From: Phallus indusiatus
Lineage: Eukaryota > Basidiomycota > Agaricomycetes > Phallales > Phallaceae
Assembly: GCA_027605045.1 (NCBI GenBank)
Contig: JAQFWX010000003.1
Span: 1,612,001 to 1,676,000, forward strand
Direction: 5' to 3'
DNA length: 64,000 nucleotides
Shown here: positions 1 through 12,109 of the stretch, in pieces
Numbering within the stretch: the first letter of the stretch is position 1
How the letters are laid out: each line of letters starts with the position of its first letter
The notes under the pieces: generated by a model
Told to the model about the DNA's origin: nothing
What the model saw: the letters and a program-made list of their open reading frames with translations, nothing else
Database searches by the model: none
Translations under genes and position numbers: made by a program

Positions 1-147
1 CAACAATATGGGTCCTCCTGTGAGGCGGTATTATTAGACAGAAAACGATCAGACCGTCGAGTTGTTAAATACAAACATTATTTGTGTATTCTGATCTTAT
101 CATACATGCGTTTAATTTTCGATCCTATACTATATTTATCTACCTAC

Positions 148-3100
148 CTACTTCAGAACGTTTGTCCTCCTGGCTTTAATGCGCTTTGAAGTTCGGTGAA
201 GAAAGTGGACTGCATTCTTGACACCATCCGAGTCGTTCGATGTTAAAGCCCTGTAGTCACATCAAAGCGTTGTCATCAGGGAATGCAAAGCGGGAGATAA
301 TGATCGCACATACCTCGTAACGTCGTTCAGAAATTGTTCTCTCACATTTGCTGGTATCGAACTCGGAAACTGTTGCACAACCGAGGGCAACCCCGTCAAA
401 AGCTGTGTAGGCCAGTTTTTCCCTAGGACCCGGAATATATCAATAACAATAGGACAAGAGTCCTCGTCGAAGTCTGATATTAAACCGGTCAAAAGGAAAC
501 CTAGAAGTTGAATTCCTTGTCTGGAGAATGTGTCCTGGATGACTTGCGCATAGAGAGCGAAATTTGGGGGAGGGACTACTCCGGGTCGTGGAGCTTTTAG
601 GCAATCATGGGAAACGACTGCCTGAATGAAATCGAGAGAAACCAGGTTGACTTCTGGTTGAACGAGTGCTAGACCAGTGATAGATGCCGCGAAACTAGTG
701 GAGAATTGCGATGACAAGAAGAGAACATCTGGAATGGCATCGAACATCTGAAAACATGTGCGGAGGTAGTCCTCTATTACTGCAAAGGGGGATCAGTCCT
801 GAAAAAAGAACCGCCAAATAACTTAAATGACACTTACCATCTGGAATACTCAGCGGCGAGACTGTTTGCAACAATGTAAATACTTTAGCACTAATCCCTT
901 CATACGCCTGCTTAAAAACTAGCCGAAGTGCTGAATCGGCATTATGTCCAAATCTCGCGATTGTTTTTCCAACAATCCAGACATATCCAGCATGCCCCCA
1001 CGCCTCGAATGAAGCAGTCATACGAGAAAGAATCTGCGGGAGGAAGGAAAGGGCAGTAATTCCGAAAAGTTCGATACCGTGCCGCAATACCCTCGTGGCG
1101 CGATCGCATAACGTGAAATTGTCTCCGTACTTGGTTAGAAGTGTGTCAAATAATGTCCAAGCTTCTAACCCCGTCTCTTGACAGTCTCGAGGGAACTCTT
1201 CACTGAAGCCTTTCACCACAAATAACATAGTTTCCAGGTGCTCCAGATGATCTTACAAGACAGGTTAGACTAATCGACCTAACAAAAGGTATTTGGTACT
1301 CACTTGTGACTAACAGCAGCTCGTCCTTAGTAGCCACAGTCGATTTGTTGACTATCGCATGGATCTTTGCCAAAATATCCATGGAGAACGTTCGCAATGT
1401 TTGAGTCGCCTCCCGTGTAGCCATCGAGGATATAACATATCCGACAGCTTCATAAATTTGCAGCTGATCATCATGATTAAGTTTTGTCCCCACAGTGTTT
1501 AGGAAGGAATGCAATTGAGTAATGTAAGGAACCAGATGCTATTATAAAGGAAATAATCAAGATCAGAATGACTTTCCAGGTTCAAAATAAAAGGAAATCG
1601 TCACCTGTCTACAGTCCTTGCAGAGATACTTCATCGCCAATCCAGCAGCAGCAGGCACTTCACTGTCGGATGCACTATGGGTTTCGTCAAAGCCTTCCGA
1701 GATATACTGCAGTTGAAACGGTATATAAGTCGGATGGTTGTTGATCCACTCTGTATAACGCGAAACGACAAGAAGCGCGGCATATTTAACACGAGGGTGC
1801 TCGGGCAACTTGGGCAGTAAATCCATAATCTTTGGGATGATATGATCGTCCAAAGGATCCATTTCAGCACCCATTGAACGCATGGAAAACAAGGGAGCTT
1901 CGATAGCTTGCCATCCAGTATTGGCAGACAAAGCGGCGACGATCATCTCGTAAGCTTTCGTAAGACATTTGTCAGTTCCAAGAACGTGACAGCAATCTTT
2001 CAGTGTATCTCCCATAGTATGTCTGAATGACCTGAAGTCGTCCATCTCTTGAGGAGTCATGCTACTCGATTCCGCGGGGAAATGAAGATGCCGGATGATA
2101 ACTTCGACAAGGGCATTATAAACTTCAAGCAAGACAGGTGGAACGGTCGGTCGTTTTCCGATGCTTTGTGCGAGTCGCCACCAAAAGGAAAATGTCAGCG
2201 GGACGATATCCAAATCCGGATATGCAGTGCATTCGGCAATAGCTTGGATAATAGGAAGAAACTCCTGCGGATTTTGCAAAAGGAGAATACGATATATCTC
2301 GCCAGCCTCGGAGAAAATCTTGGTAAACCCTTTGATCTTTTCAGAGTCGTCTTGACATGTGCTAAGCATGGGCTGCAACGCAATGACTCGAGGCACGATG
2401 ACGTGAATAACGGACATATTGTCTTGAATCTCCTGAGTTTCGTGAATGATGTCGACGATTAGACTGACAGCGGAGTCGAATAATACGTCTGATGAGAGTG
2501 CTTCGAAGGCGAATTGGAGCAGGGGTGTATCAGCTATAGACGCAACCATAATTTCCCCAACATTCAGCCAACTGCGTAGGCATTTGAAAACTTGATTTTG
2601 AATGGCAATAGTCGCGGCTGATTACGGAGAGTTTGAGGGGGGCGACACAAGATAACGCAATAATCCGAATATGAGCGAAAAGAAAACGAGGCGAGAAGGG
2701 CGAAGGACGCAAGTGGCGCACCTGGACTCTGTATGTAGACTGTTAAAAGTTCTAATATTTTCGATGCATGCTCTGTCAATAACTTAGGCAGGCGTTCGTT
2801 ATATTCCTCGCTCTAGAGAGGGTTGCCCTCGTTAGGAAAAGTAGCTCATTATAAGCTGTAGCACAACTCACAGTCATAGGTATTCTTGTATTATCGGCAA
2901 GCTCTTCTGGTAAGACCGTTAGAAACTCTAAGAGGACTTTAACTCCTTCGGGATCTTGTCCAAATGCCTTGACCATGACATCAATGATATCATATAGCTG
3001 TGCTTGAAGTGCAAGGCCCGCCAGAGCAAGGCACAGGTGAGTGATGACATTTTTGGGACCCGACCGGGAGATCGATTGCATAGCGGTGATAAGAGTGTCA

Positions 3101-3505
3101 CGTAAAGGAAGATGCTGACTTGAAGGGATTTGCGAGAGATCAAAAACCACCTATAAAACAAAGAAAAAATTTCGTATGACATTGTTTCGCGATCTCTAAA
3201 AAGAAAAAGTAGAAAAAAGAAATTATCTCTTACTTTTGCACGAAACGTTTGCGCTGCAAACAGACGAACATGGGGAAGGGTATCAGGTGCTAAAAGTAGA
3301 TTATTCGCAGTTGACCATGCTTCAGGCTAAATCGTGATTACTGAACGGGAGGTTCGGGAAGGGATAACCAAAAGTCGGTTCTTACTGAATGCTGGAAATC
3401 TAGGAGCCAGGTATTGGCACGATCAATTGCGTCCTTATCGGTAGCGTTGCTGAAAATGTCTAATGCAGCCAAGACTTGTGCTTCTTGTGGTTGTGTAGAG
3501 GTCAT
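148..3505 (-). CDS. MTR10: Nuclear import receptor, transportin-3/Mtr10 family
   Basis: An importin-beta-like karyopherin that by family knowledge imports SR/RNA-binding proteins and takes part in tRNA and mRNA traffic across the nuclear pore. The start ATG at 3505 gives MTSTQPQEAQVLAALDIF, followed after an intron by an exportin-1/importin-beta-like N-terminal repeat (AWSTANNLLL...RLFAAQTFRAK), the typical spacing of this family. Downstream exons (about 3150-2776, 2549-1563, 1514-1200, 1228-832, 747-314) read as hydrophobic helical HEAT-type repeats, including the family-like segment LLEFLTVLPEELADNTRIP. The final intron uses gtatgt...ctacag (about 314-260), and the last exon reads RTSKRIKARRTNVLK then TAG at 148-150. 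The whole protein is roughly 900 residues or more, as expected. Exact internal splice sites are inferred. Identification is good at family level; Mtr10 versus another importin-13-like member is slightly less sure. Confidence 0.85.
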
Positions 3506-4117
3506 TAATGTAATCTTATCGTGTAGTAAGAAGTGGGATGTAGATGAGGGTAAAGAGTTGTTGCCTGTTACACGGCAGAATCACGTCGTGTCTGTCACAG
3601 GCGGGTTCACTCTATAAGCTCCCTGAATCCTGATCGGACACCTTTGTTGACCATAAAAGAAAGGGGAACAAGAGTAGTAAATGAAAATATTTGAAATGCT
3701 GATAATATTGGGTGAGTTGAAATGTGTAACTATCAAAGATTGGGATATGTAGCTACATTACTAGCCAGAGAGAGAGAGAAAGGAAGAAAAGGAGGGTATA
3801 TAACCGTGAAGACGAGTAGGAGGGGAAAAAACCAATTTGAAAAGAGTAGCGGAACGAAAATCAGCGATCTTCGCAAGAAAGGATTACATCAACGAGTGAA
3901 CCTAGAGTCCAACAAAGGACGAGAAAGGAATGAACGGATTGGATAGGATAGGATAGGATGGCGTAAAAATAGCATATGGAAGAAAGGGGCATAAACAAAA
4001 TAGCCTATCTGACGATAACCTAGTAAATACGGCTTGAAGGAATAATGTCCGTCCGTGGTGTTTTAAGCTATGACACATTATGGCAGCTAAGATCTCGGGG
4101 GGATCTCGACATCTTTT
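3506..4117. promoter_or_regulatory. Intergenic: MTR10 promoter and CDC3 downstream region
   Basis: About 610 bp between the MTR10 start (minus strand) and the CDC3 stop (minus strand). The plus strand is purine-rich around 3770-3850, so the coding strand of MTR10 is pyrimidine-rich there, a common feature of fungal promoters. A short GGATA tandem repeat lies near 3937-3960. No convincing ORF was seen. Confidence 0.5.
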
Positions 4118-5889
4118 TCATGTTCTCAGAAATCTCTTTTTGTTCTAGTAGTTGAGGAAAGTTAGTCAAATGCTCAATGACGCGAAGACAAATGAATACG
4201 TACGGCAGATCTGTCAGGTGTCAACGGTCTACCGCTTTCCAATCTCCTCTTCTTGTCTTCTAGTTCAAGTCGCTGCTTCTCTAAGGCCTCCTTCATCTCC
4301 TTGTGCCGGGCATAGAGCTCTTCTTCACTTTGCTTGAGTTTAGTCTCTTTCTCTTGCACCTTTTGAGTGAAGACAGCCTTCATTTCGGCTTCCATCTTGG
4401 CTAGTTTCTGTTCGTGAAGGGCCCGTTCTTCAGCGAGTCGAACAGTAGGACTGCAGAAAAAGAAGAAAGAGAAATCAGAAGAATGATGTCAAAAGACATG
4501 ATAAGTCGTACTTGATCTCCTTGAAGACACTAGGATCTTGTTGAACACCCGAAACCAACAACTTCTCACTACGCCACTTTTCGTAAAGAACCGAGTCGGT
4601 CTTCTCTCGAAGTTCCTCCATGTAAGTCCTAACTAACATCTGCCTTAGCTTGACGAAGTCGCAGTGATCTTCGTTGTCGACCTCGATGACACCCCAAGGA
4701 TATGAACGCCCTCTGACGGTGCGACCATCCGGTGTGTCAACTTCATTATTTGACCCTACAACAGCAAACGGTACTTTTTTCTGTCAAGAGTGATTCAGGT
4801 TGTGATTGTGAAAAAAGGGAAACCAAGAAGGCTTACGGCTATCTCTTCATTTTCCGCAAGGGTTTCCTCGTCTTCATTCTCATAAACAGGAGCTTGGAAG
4901 ATTTCAATGTTATGATGAGCAATATCAGAGAGAATCTGAACGAAAGAAAAGAATTGGGGATGACATATACATAACGGAAACGCCTCGATGCTTACCCTTT
5001 GCTTGAAATTTACAATCTCTTCATCAGTCAAGGTATCCGCCTTGGCGATAATGGGGATAAGGTTGACTTTCTGATGAAGCCGGCGCATAAACTCGATATC
5101 AATTTGCTTAAGGCTACAGGGCGGGTCGTATTGGCAACGGGAACGGAGAAACTGAATTGTATGAAATGAACGTGGGATACTTACGAATGACCTGTGGGCT
5201 GAATGAAGTATAGACAGGCATGGACGCGGTTATCGACTCTTTTCTGACGGTTGACACGATTTTCTTGTTCAAGATAGGCGTCAAAACGGGATTCAATACT
5301 TTCCAAAATTGGTTTCCAGCTAGAACAAGACGGTGTTAATAGGATAATAATAATTTTTCATAGAAAAAAAAACATACCTGCTGTCATTGTTGACAAAGTC
5401 ACCGAATCCGGGGGTGTCTACGACAGTGAGGCGTAAACGAACGCCATTTTCCTCAATGTCTGATGTGTGACGTTAGACGGCTGCTGAGAGCGAGAACACG
5501 TGTGATACATACCAGCACTGATGCTCTCTATGGCAACAGTCTTTGGACTTTCTGTGCCAGGAGGGATGGGGTCTTTTGGAGGGTATAGTGTAGTGTTGAA
5601 GAGCGTGTTGATCAGAGTCGACTTCCCCAAGCCTGACTCGCCTGCAAAAAAAAAAAATACAAACGTTTCGCTAAAATATTACATGCTGCTGCACTTTCTT
5701 ATACTGACCGACAACCATGGCAGTGAACTGGAAACCTTTCCTCACACTTTTTCTGTGGACCTGGTTGGGCAGATTGGCGAAACCAACGTAGCCCATTAGT
5801 TTTTTGGTGATGATGGGAGACCCCACGCCGTTAACATTGTTGCCATTGCCAATACCGAAACTGATGTCGAGAGACGAGTCTAGTGCCAT
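4118..5889 (-). CDS. CDC3: Septin, Cdc3/AspB class
   Basis: A GTP-binding septin that polymerises with other septins into rings and filaments at bud necks, septa and hyphal branch sites. Start chosen at 5889 ([12 protein letters not shown]); an in-frame extension upstream is low-complexity and less likely. Seen in order: the septin N-terminal signature [20 protein letters not shown], the P-loop ESGLGKST split by an intron after MVVG, the G3 motif DTPGFGDF, the septin segment [11 protein letters not shown], the G4 motif AKAD, the septin unique element around [17 protein letters not shown], then a charged C-terminal coiled coil (about 4400-4174, rich in [17 protein letters not shown]). The last small exon follows a gtacgt...actag intron and ends with TGA at 4118-4120. 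At least eight short introns interrupt it. Assignment to the Cdc3 group rests on the [11 protein letters not shown]...FNTTLYPPK stretch plus the coiled coil. It is divergent from the BNI4-like gene. Confidence 0.9.
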
Positions 5890-6136
5890 ATGTTGCTGCT
5901 GCTGTGGGGAATGTAGGGTGAAGAGAGGGAAGGGACGGCGGAGTGGTGTGTGTGTGTGTGATGGGGAGGGGTGCACTAGGAGTGCTTACGTGATCAGAGT
6001 TCCCAAAGGCTAATATAGGAATTTTAAACGCGATACGCCGATTTACCGAGAGGACAACGACGACAACAGCGACGACGACGACGACGACAAGCGCATCGAG
6101 GACGGCGACGAAGAAGCTACTTGTTATATTTTTTTA
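5890..6136. promoter_or_regulatory. Bidirectional promoter CDC3 / BNI4-like
   Basis: 247 bp separate the two divergent start codons. It contains a GT dinucleotide run near 5948-5960, a CGA-rich purine stretch near 6045-6110 (gacgacgac repeats) and an AT-rich element just before the BNI4-like ATG. No recognised binding site is claimed. The shared space and the shared septin-ring role of both products suggest common control (inference). Confidence 0.5.
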
Positions 6137-9100
6137 ATGGCTGCCGTCGCCGACTGGCAAATGGATTCAAATGAAAACGCAACCGCTAATACTAACTCTG
6201 GCAATCCTACTGCTACTGCCGCTGCTGCTGCTGCTGCCAATGTCGCCGCCGCCAACGCCCAGCCCACTCACCAGGCTGCTCAGCACAACAGACTCTACCA
6301 TTCCTCTGCTTCCTCATCGTCCTCGCCGTCCAACTCATCGTCTGTCCATCATTCACCCCCGTGGCAGCCCTCTCCCCAGGCTGCTCCCTTTTATCCCACC
6401 TACCCGTCGTTTTTTGCGCATCCCCCTGCTGCCTCCCCCACCCAGTTTTTCGATCCCAATCAGCAATTCGCCCAGTGGGCTTATCAGCAGATGATGTTCA
6501 ACGCTCAGGCTCAAGCACAGGCGCAGGCTCAGTTTCACCACGCTCAGGCTGCCGTGGCCGCTGCACAAGCTCAGCTACTCGTGCAGCCAGCGACGCGTAG
6601 TGCAACTCCTCCTCACCAGCACCAGCAGCATCAGCAACCGTTGCCTGATCATTTTCCACGTTCGACTGAGCCCTTTCAGCCTTATCCGCGCCGTCCCCAA
6701 CAGCGTCAACATTCCTTCCCCAACCAATCACCGTCCTCCTCCTCATCTTCGCCATCCCCGTCCCACCAGCAGCCAGACAATCTTATTCACCACTACCCCG
6801 CAGTTCCTGCTCCCAATCCGCCATACGCGCGTGACGATGCTGCAGGCTCTTCGTCTTCTCTCAACTCAGGCAGCTCGGGTCGCAGCAGAAAGGGCTCAAA
6901 CGCGTCCTCCCCATCTACCTCGGCCAACAACAACAACAACAGCAACAGCAACAATGGCAACACCAATACCAACAACGTGTCCCATGGTCGCACCGTCTCT
7001 TCCACTTCACGCACCTCTACCAACTCTGTCGAACGTCCTCCTAGCGTGAGATCGATATCTGTCCCATCCACCAATTCCGACGCCCGACGCCCCTCCAAGC
7101 CAAGTCCCTTAAGCCAGCCCGTCACCAATGCAGTGGCTTCTACTCCAAGCCCATCTCGCCACAGTTTCTCCAGTACTGTTCGTGCCGAATCACCGCCTAC
7201 TCCCAAGTCTGCCGTAGCTTTCACCACGACCACAGCAAGCCAACAGGATTCCTCAGCCTCCATATCCACGGCAGTTCCTCCCGCCTCCTCATCTTCTAAT
7301 TCAATATCCCCCCCTCCTGTACGTCCCACTCACCATAAGAAGCTCAGCATCAGCAAAGACGATAGCCAATTGGGCGAGCCTGCTACGGTACCTAGCGCAG
7401 CAATGGTGCGGTCTGGTGGTCTCAAAGGACGACTTCGTCGCGCCTTGTCTTTTAACGCCGCTTCCACCTTAGAAGGCAGCTCATCTGACAAACCGGGCGA
7501 AGACGAGAAGGATACTAAACTCAACTCTCGCAGGAAAGCACTTGCCAATGCTAATAAAAACAATGCCAGCTCATCATCCTCGTCCTCGTCCCCGTTACCA
7601 GCTAGCAACAGCAGCAGCAGCAGTAATAGCAAGAGTAATACCCGTTTTGCTGCAGGTTTGCCAGATGAGGACGCACCGCCCAGTACACCGACAATAGACT
7701 CGCCCCAAGAATCGTCCAAGTCTTCTCGTCCTCGTCGGTCCCTCTTTAACAGCAGAATAAATGCCTCTACGGACAACATATCCCTTTCTTCGACCGTTTC
7801 AAGCGCTAGCGTCATGATTCGAAAACTGGGCAGTCTGAGCGTTGGCAAACTGGCACGAAAGAATAGTCTTATGAGCATCACCAGCCTATTTAAAGACAAG
7901 AAAGGCAATAGTGCCAATGGCAGCGGTAGTGCCTCCCAAGCTAGCGTAACACACGCCACTGCTGAGGTTGATCGCATGGGTGTCGACGGTTTAAGTCCCG
8001 CGGCTGAGATCGTCAGGCAGCATACCTTAAAGGTTAAGAAGAACGAAGAAGCCGCTGCTGCCAGAAAGAAGGCCGAAGAGGAACGAGTAAGACAACAGCA
8101 ACAGCAACAGGCTTCCGAGGATAGCGTCACCGTCTGGGAAAGAGGAACAACGAATAAGAAAGGCAAAAGGATAGGTGAATATGTGTATGACGAGGACGAT
8201 GATGACGAGGCTAATCAGTATCAATTCCATCGAGACCCCGCCGACAGTGGTAGTGATAATGATAGTGACGGCACTCATAGCGGTCATGGTCATAGCCAAA
8301 GAGACATTGAACGGATTTCACGTGGATGGCAAGACCTGGATCTTGACGACGACGAAGACGTTACGATCAGAGTTAATCAACATCCTCAAATTCATTCCCA
8401 ATCGAGCGGAATGAATACTCAGAATAGCCAGGTGCGTTCCGGTCTTTTTTTTTTCTTATTACTTTTATAATTAATCCAATATATCAACACGATAATTTAC
8501 TGTTTAGATTATGCTTCCTATCACCGAGCAGGATGACGAAACATGGGCGGTTGGCATTCGCCGGAGCCTTGAACGTATGAAACGTCCGGCAAAAGGGATC
8601 TTGAGAAGTATGTCTTTTCCATTTTGTCGCTCGAACTTGTACCCATAACATTTTCGTCTTCTTCAGATGCAGACCACAATCAGGAACATGTCCTTCTATC
8701 AATGCAGACTCCTTCAACCGGTACGAAATACTTTAACACATTGCATTGTTTTCTTCTTATTCAACTGCAACAGATGCTGCGCCGGTGCCGCTAGTTCGGT
8801 ACCGTTCCAATTCGTACAACCACGGATCCGTCAATGAACCTGGCCCATTAGCAAGGATTCCAGACCCCGATCCGGACCACATTGACGGTTTACAACATCA
8901 CCGCGAAAAAAGTGGTATCAACGGCGATCACCTACCCGCATTCACATTTGAAGATGCTCACATTCCGCCAAGATCATCCAGTCCGGGCAACGTGAGTGTA
9001 AATAGCACGGGTCACGGCGTGTTTAATCTGCCCGTCAACTCTTCCGCGCCTGTACTTTCTACCTTCGCATCCCACTCTAACAACGCGACAACTATTCGCC

Positions 9101-9375
9101 CCAAAGGCTCGCAGAAAAAGCTCGCCTTTGCGGCTAACTTATCCATATACGATACATTCTCTGCGGCGGTGTACGATAGAAGAAGTGAACCTGCCACATG
9201 TAATCGGCTAACGCCTGCGCTAGCCCAAAGGATCAAGGAAGAACTTAATTCATACAAGATGGAAGAGATGGAGGTGCATGCGTTGAGTCGGGGACAGTAA
9301 GTCGTTTTCTTTTTAGCCATGAACCTTGTAAACTCTAAACCCTTCTTTTTCTTCAGCACGCAGTTTTTCGTTTGA
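6137..9375 (+). CDS. BNI4: Bni4-like protein phosphatase 1 targeting / septin scaffold
   Basis: A 996-residue predicted protein from five exons: 6137-8431, 8508-8607, 8667-8720, 8774-9296 and 9357-9375. The first ~760 residues are low complexity: Ala/Gln runs (AQAQAQAQAQ), Ser and Pro stretches, poly-Asn and poly-Gln, with acidic clusters near 8190-8240. The conserved part is the extreme C-terminus, where KKLAF (a plausible variant of the PP1-docking RVxF motif) is followed by LSIYDTFSAAVYDRRSEPA, TCNRLTP and IKEELNSYKMEEMEVH. I recognise this as the terminal domain shared by yeast Bni4 and relatives, which tethers Glc7/PP1 and links chitin synthase III to septins. The last exon of only 19 nt completes the ending GHTQFFV; without it the frame stops early at 9298. 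The gene sits head to head with septin CDC3. Family assignment rests on recalled similarity of the last ~70 residues; the bulk is not informative. Confidence 0.75.
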
Positions 9376-11524
9376 AAGAACATCTCGTTTTACCCTCTCG
9401 CCCGTCCGTCCATGAAGTTTCGGTCTCCCTGTTTCCTCTTGTTAATATATGTTTCTCGGGTCTTCACAATCGATAAAAAAAAACCATACCAACGCATCAT
9501 TATCTTCATCAAGACAGACCATCATTACATTTGCTCATCTATATCTACCTATACCAAACTTCCTTTCACATCAATGATGACCCCCCTCCCTTTCCCTTTC
9601 TATATTCTTTTATGGACTTTTTCTTCTTCTCTTCTCTTTTCCTTTCCTTTCTGTGTTGTGTTCTTTGCCTTTAAACCCTTCCACAAAACGTAATCCTATT
9701 ATTTTCCTTTCGAAACCCTTTTCAGCCGGCATCGTTACCTCTCGTCCCTTAATTGCAGTTGTTACATTTCTTTACAGAAGACAAGGAAATGTTCCTGACG
9801 ATATTCATGGCACGATAGTTCCCAAGCTTCTTAACAATCCAAGATTGGGGGCAAAAACTTTTCAAAATCCGCTTACAATCTCGGCTTATGACCATCCCTG
9901 ACTTCTCCGTATGCCTTATGTCTATGCAATTGCCTACGTCTATGCTTAAGTCAACTCTTATACGCACCCTCATAACCCACTTGATACCTGATTTCGATGA
10001 ACTCTCGATTCTTCATCAATCATACCAAAAATAAACATGACGACTCTTCCAAAACGGCATTGCGCTTCTTTCAACTCTACGTGGTTGGTAATAGGAGACA
10101 TTTCAGGAGATCTCACTGGTACCACTAAACAAAAAGATACAAGCATACGAATTCTTCATCTTTTTTCAACTTTCGGTCATAGTTTTTCCGTCTCTCAAAC
10201 TTTGTCGACCGTGTGGATGGATATGATTTTCTCATCTCCCATATATCCTGTCTTTTCAAATTCCCCTTTCGGTCTTATTTCCTTTCGCAACGGTGTGGGT
10301 TGACACATCCTTTCGATCGGATATAAAACGTACTGCTCGCGGTATTTCTTCCAAGGAAGCAGTCTTTTTTTCTCTCTAAAAAGTACGAACGCTGCAAGGT
10401 CACTAAATCTCATTTCTTCTCTTCGGCTTTAAACACCGTTTTATGAGATATTCCGAACCGCTATATCTTCAAATCTATGGTGGCTATCTTTTACCTTCCA
10501 TTTCCCCTTCGCCTGTTTCCGTTCTTTTTCTCATCAACCCTTCCCATCATCCCTTTCGTGATTCTCCATCGATTCATTCTCTTTTCTGGCTTTGAAAATT
10601 TTTTGGATCATGAGTCTCGTGCCTTCCACCTTTCTCTTTTGCCTGTGTAGTTTACGACGCTTGCATACACTTCTTTACTGTATTGCAATGTTTGGGGAGA
10701 TTTAGATAGATACCTTACTCCGCCTCGGATCATCATTTTGCGACTCCAGCTTTTTTTTTCACGTTGTCTATTACTGGTTGCTGGTTTTCACACATGTTTA
10801 GCCGGGGTGCGTTATCTCTGTCCATTAAGCATAAACACGGTCTTGATGCGTTTGTTTCAGGCGAGATGATGGGACGGATAAGCTGAGCACTTCTGCTTCC
10901 TCCCGCAGAAATCCGGACACAGTCGCCGCCAAACACTCGAAACAAAAGCCAATGGAACGCATTTTTTCAAATTCTAATCACAATAAAACTTGGAACTTGG
11001 AATTCATATCGAAGTTCTTAGCCTGCCTTTTCTTTCACCTTTTCTTTCACTTTTTTTTGATATATCATTGGGCTGGGTCCGTTCTCAGGAGAAAAAGCAG
11101 TTCCGTCATACATATAGAACCGTGCTTCTTCTTTTGTTGATCATTGATGATTATGATGATTATTCTGTAGATAAAGATCTGTATTATACGCGTCTGCGAA
11201 CAAAATTCCAATATTTAACAAGAACTTCTTTTTGTTTAAATCTTTTTATTTGAGAAAAACACTACGTCCGTAAATTTGTACCTACACCGCAATTTTTTTT
11301 TAGAAAAAAAAAACCATAATAACAGTGAACTAATCAACCTAAGGGTGAAAGCAATATAAGTAGTGTGTATTTTTAGACTTTCGATACCAATAAAAAAATA
11401 TCAGTGGACATATGTATATTACAATCGTTGGGAATAGACGCGTGGTGTTCGTAAGATGACAGAGGAACCTGCATTTTTTTCTATAATTGCTAGATGTATA
11501 TGTGCATAGCATACCCAGTACGAA
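9376..11524. other. Long intergenic region between convergent genes, pyrimidine-rich
   Basis: About 2.1 kb between the 3' end of the BNI4-like gene (+) and the 3' end of RPB1 (-). From about 9380 to 10700 the plus strand is strongly C/T-rich (runs of cttttctttcctttc), after which it becomes AT-rich. No ORF here has the composition, splice structure or recognisable motifs of a protein gene. It could hold long 3' UTRs or a non-coding transcript; nothing in the sequence decides this. Confidence 0.5.
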
Positions 11525-12109
11525 TCATTCCCATGAGGGTAATGTGCTGTAAACACTTGATTTGCCATTTGTTCTGGCAGGGCTTGATGGTGACCAAACC
11601 GGAGAAGTAGGGCTGTAGGCTGGGGACGCGGGGGCTAAAAGAACGGAATAAATCAATTTGTCCATACCTTCCGAACAAGAACGTTACTTACAATATGTAG
11701 GCGCTGAAGGATCAAGCAATTTAGATTCTGAACGAAAAAGATCAAGACTTGACTCACAAGTTGGAGAATATGCTGGTGATGTGGGAGCTTCAGATAACAT
11801 GAGATTAGATCTTCCCGATAACCAGATATATAATTACTTACAATATTTAGGAGATGTAGGAGACGCTAACGGTGACGTAGGTGAATATTTAGGTGAAGTA
11901 GGGGACGCATGTGCGGGAGCTAGCATGGTGACTCAGTTAGGATTTCGAGAGGTAGGAAGAGACAAGTAGCTTACAAGCTAGATTTTCAGAAAATAATTGA
12001 GAAGGATTAGTACAAATGGACAAAATTGATAAGGAAGAATACTTGCTTGGTGAATCTACGGAGACGACATTAGTAACTGAAAATCATAGCTAAGAAAGAT
12101 AGGCTTACA
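11525..12109 (-). other. RPB1 CTD tail: chain of micro-exons
   Basis: Hand-splicing of the last CTD repeats gives exons 12047-12055 (9 nt), 11975-11977 (3 nt), 11842-11919 (78 nt), 11758-11787 (30 nt), 11692-11703 (12 nt) and 11525-11634 (terminal). Each except the first starts by completing a TCN serine codon and every internal exon ends one base into a codon (phase 1), with gtaagt/gtgagt donors and tag/cag/aag acceptors. The spliced peptide keeps the heptad register: [19 protein letters not shown], then [20 protein letters not shown], then [19 protein letters not shown]. The 9-nt exon needs a GC-AG intron (gcaagt donor at 12046). If instead it reads through to the gtaagc donor at 11974, a non-heptad insert of about 23 residues results, also open. 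Confidence 0.7.

Noticed and set aside
2049..2462. Plus-strand 137-codon frame
   Set aside because: Antisense to an MTR10 exon with clear HEAT-like coding on the minus strand.
5890..5976. N-terminal extension of CDC3
   Set aside because: It would add a His/Pro/Thr low-complexity stretch reaching into the shared promoter; MALDSS at 5889 fits septin starts better.
6793..8166. Long minus-strand frames of 178 and 278 codons, Leu/Glu-rich
   Set aside because: They lie antisense to the BNI4-like first exon and mirror its Ser/Gln codon repeats; no domain or splice structure.
10037..11253. Several small plus-strand frames after the BNI4-like gene
   Set aside because: Pyrimidine-tract composition, no motifs, no consistent introns; treated as non-coding.
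11658..11969. Plus-strand 103-codon frame rich in YLQY/GDVG repeats
   Set aside because: It is antisense to the RPB1 CTD micro-exon chain; its repetitive look comes from the heptad codons on the other strand.
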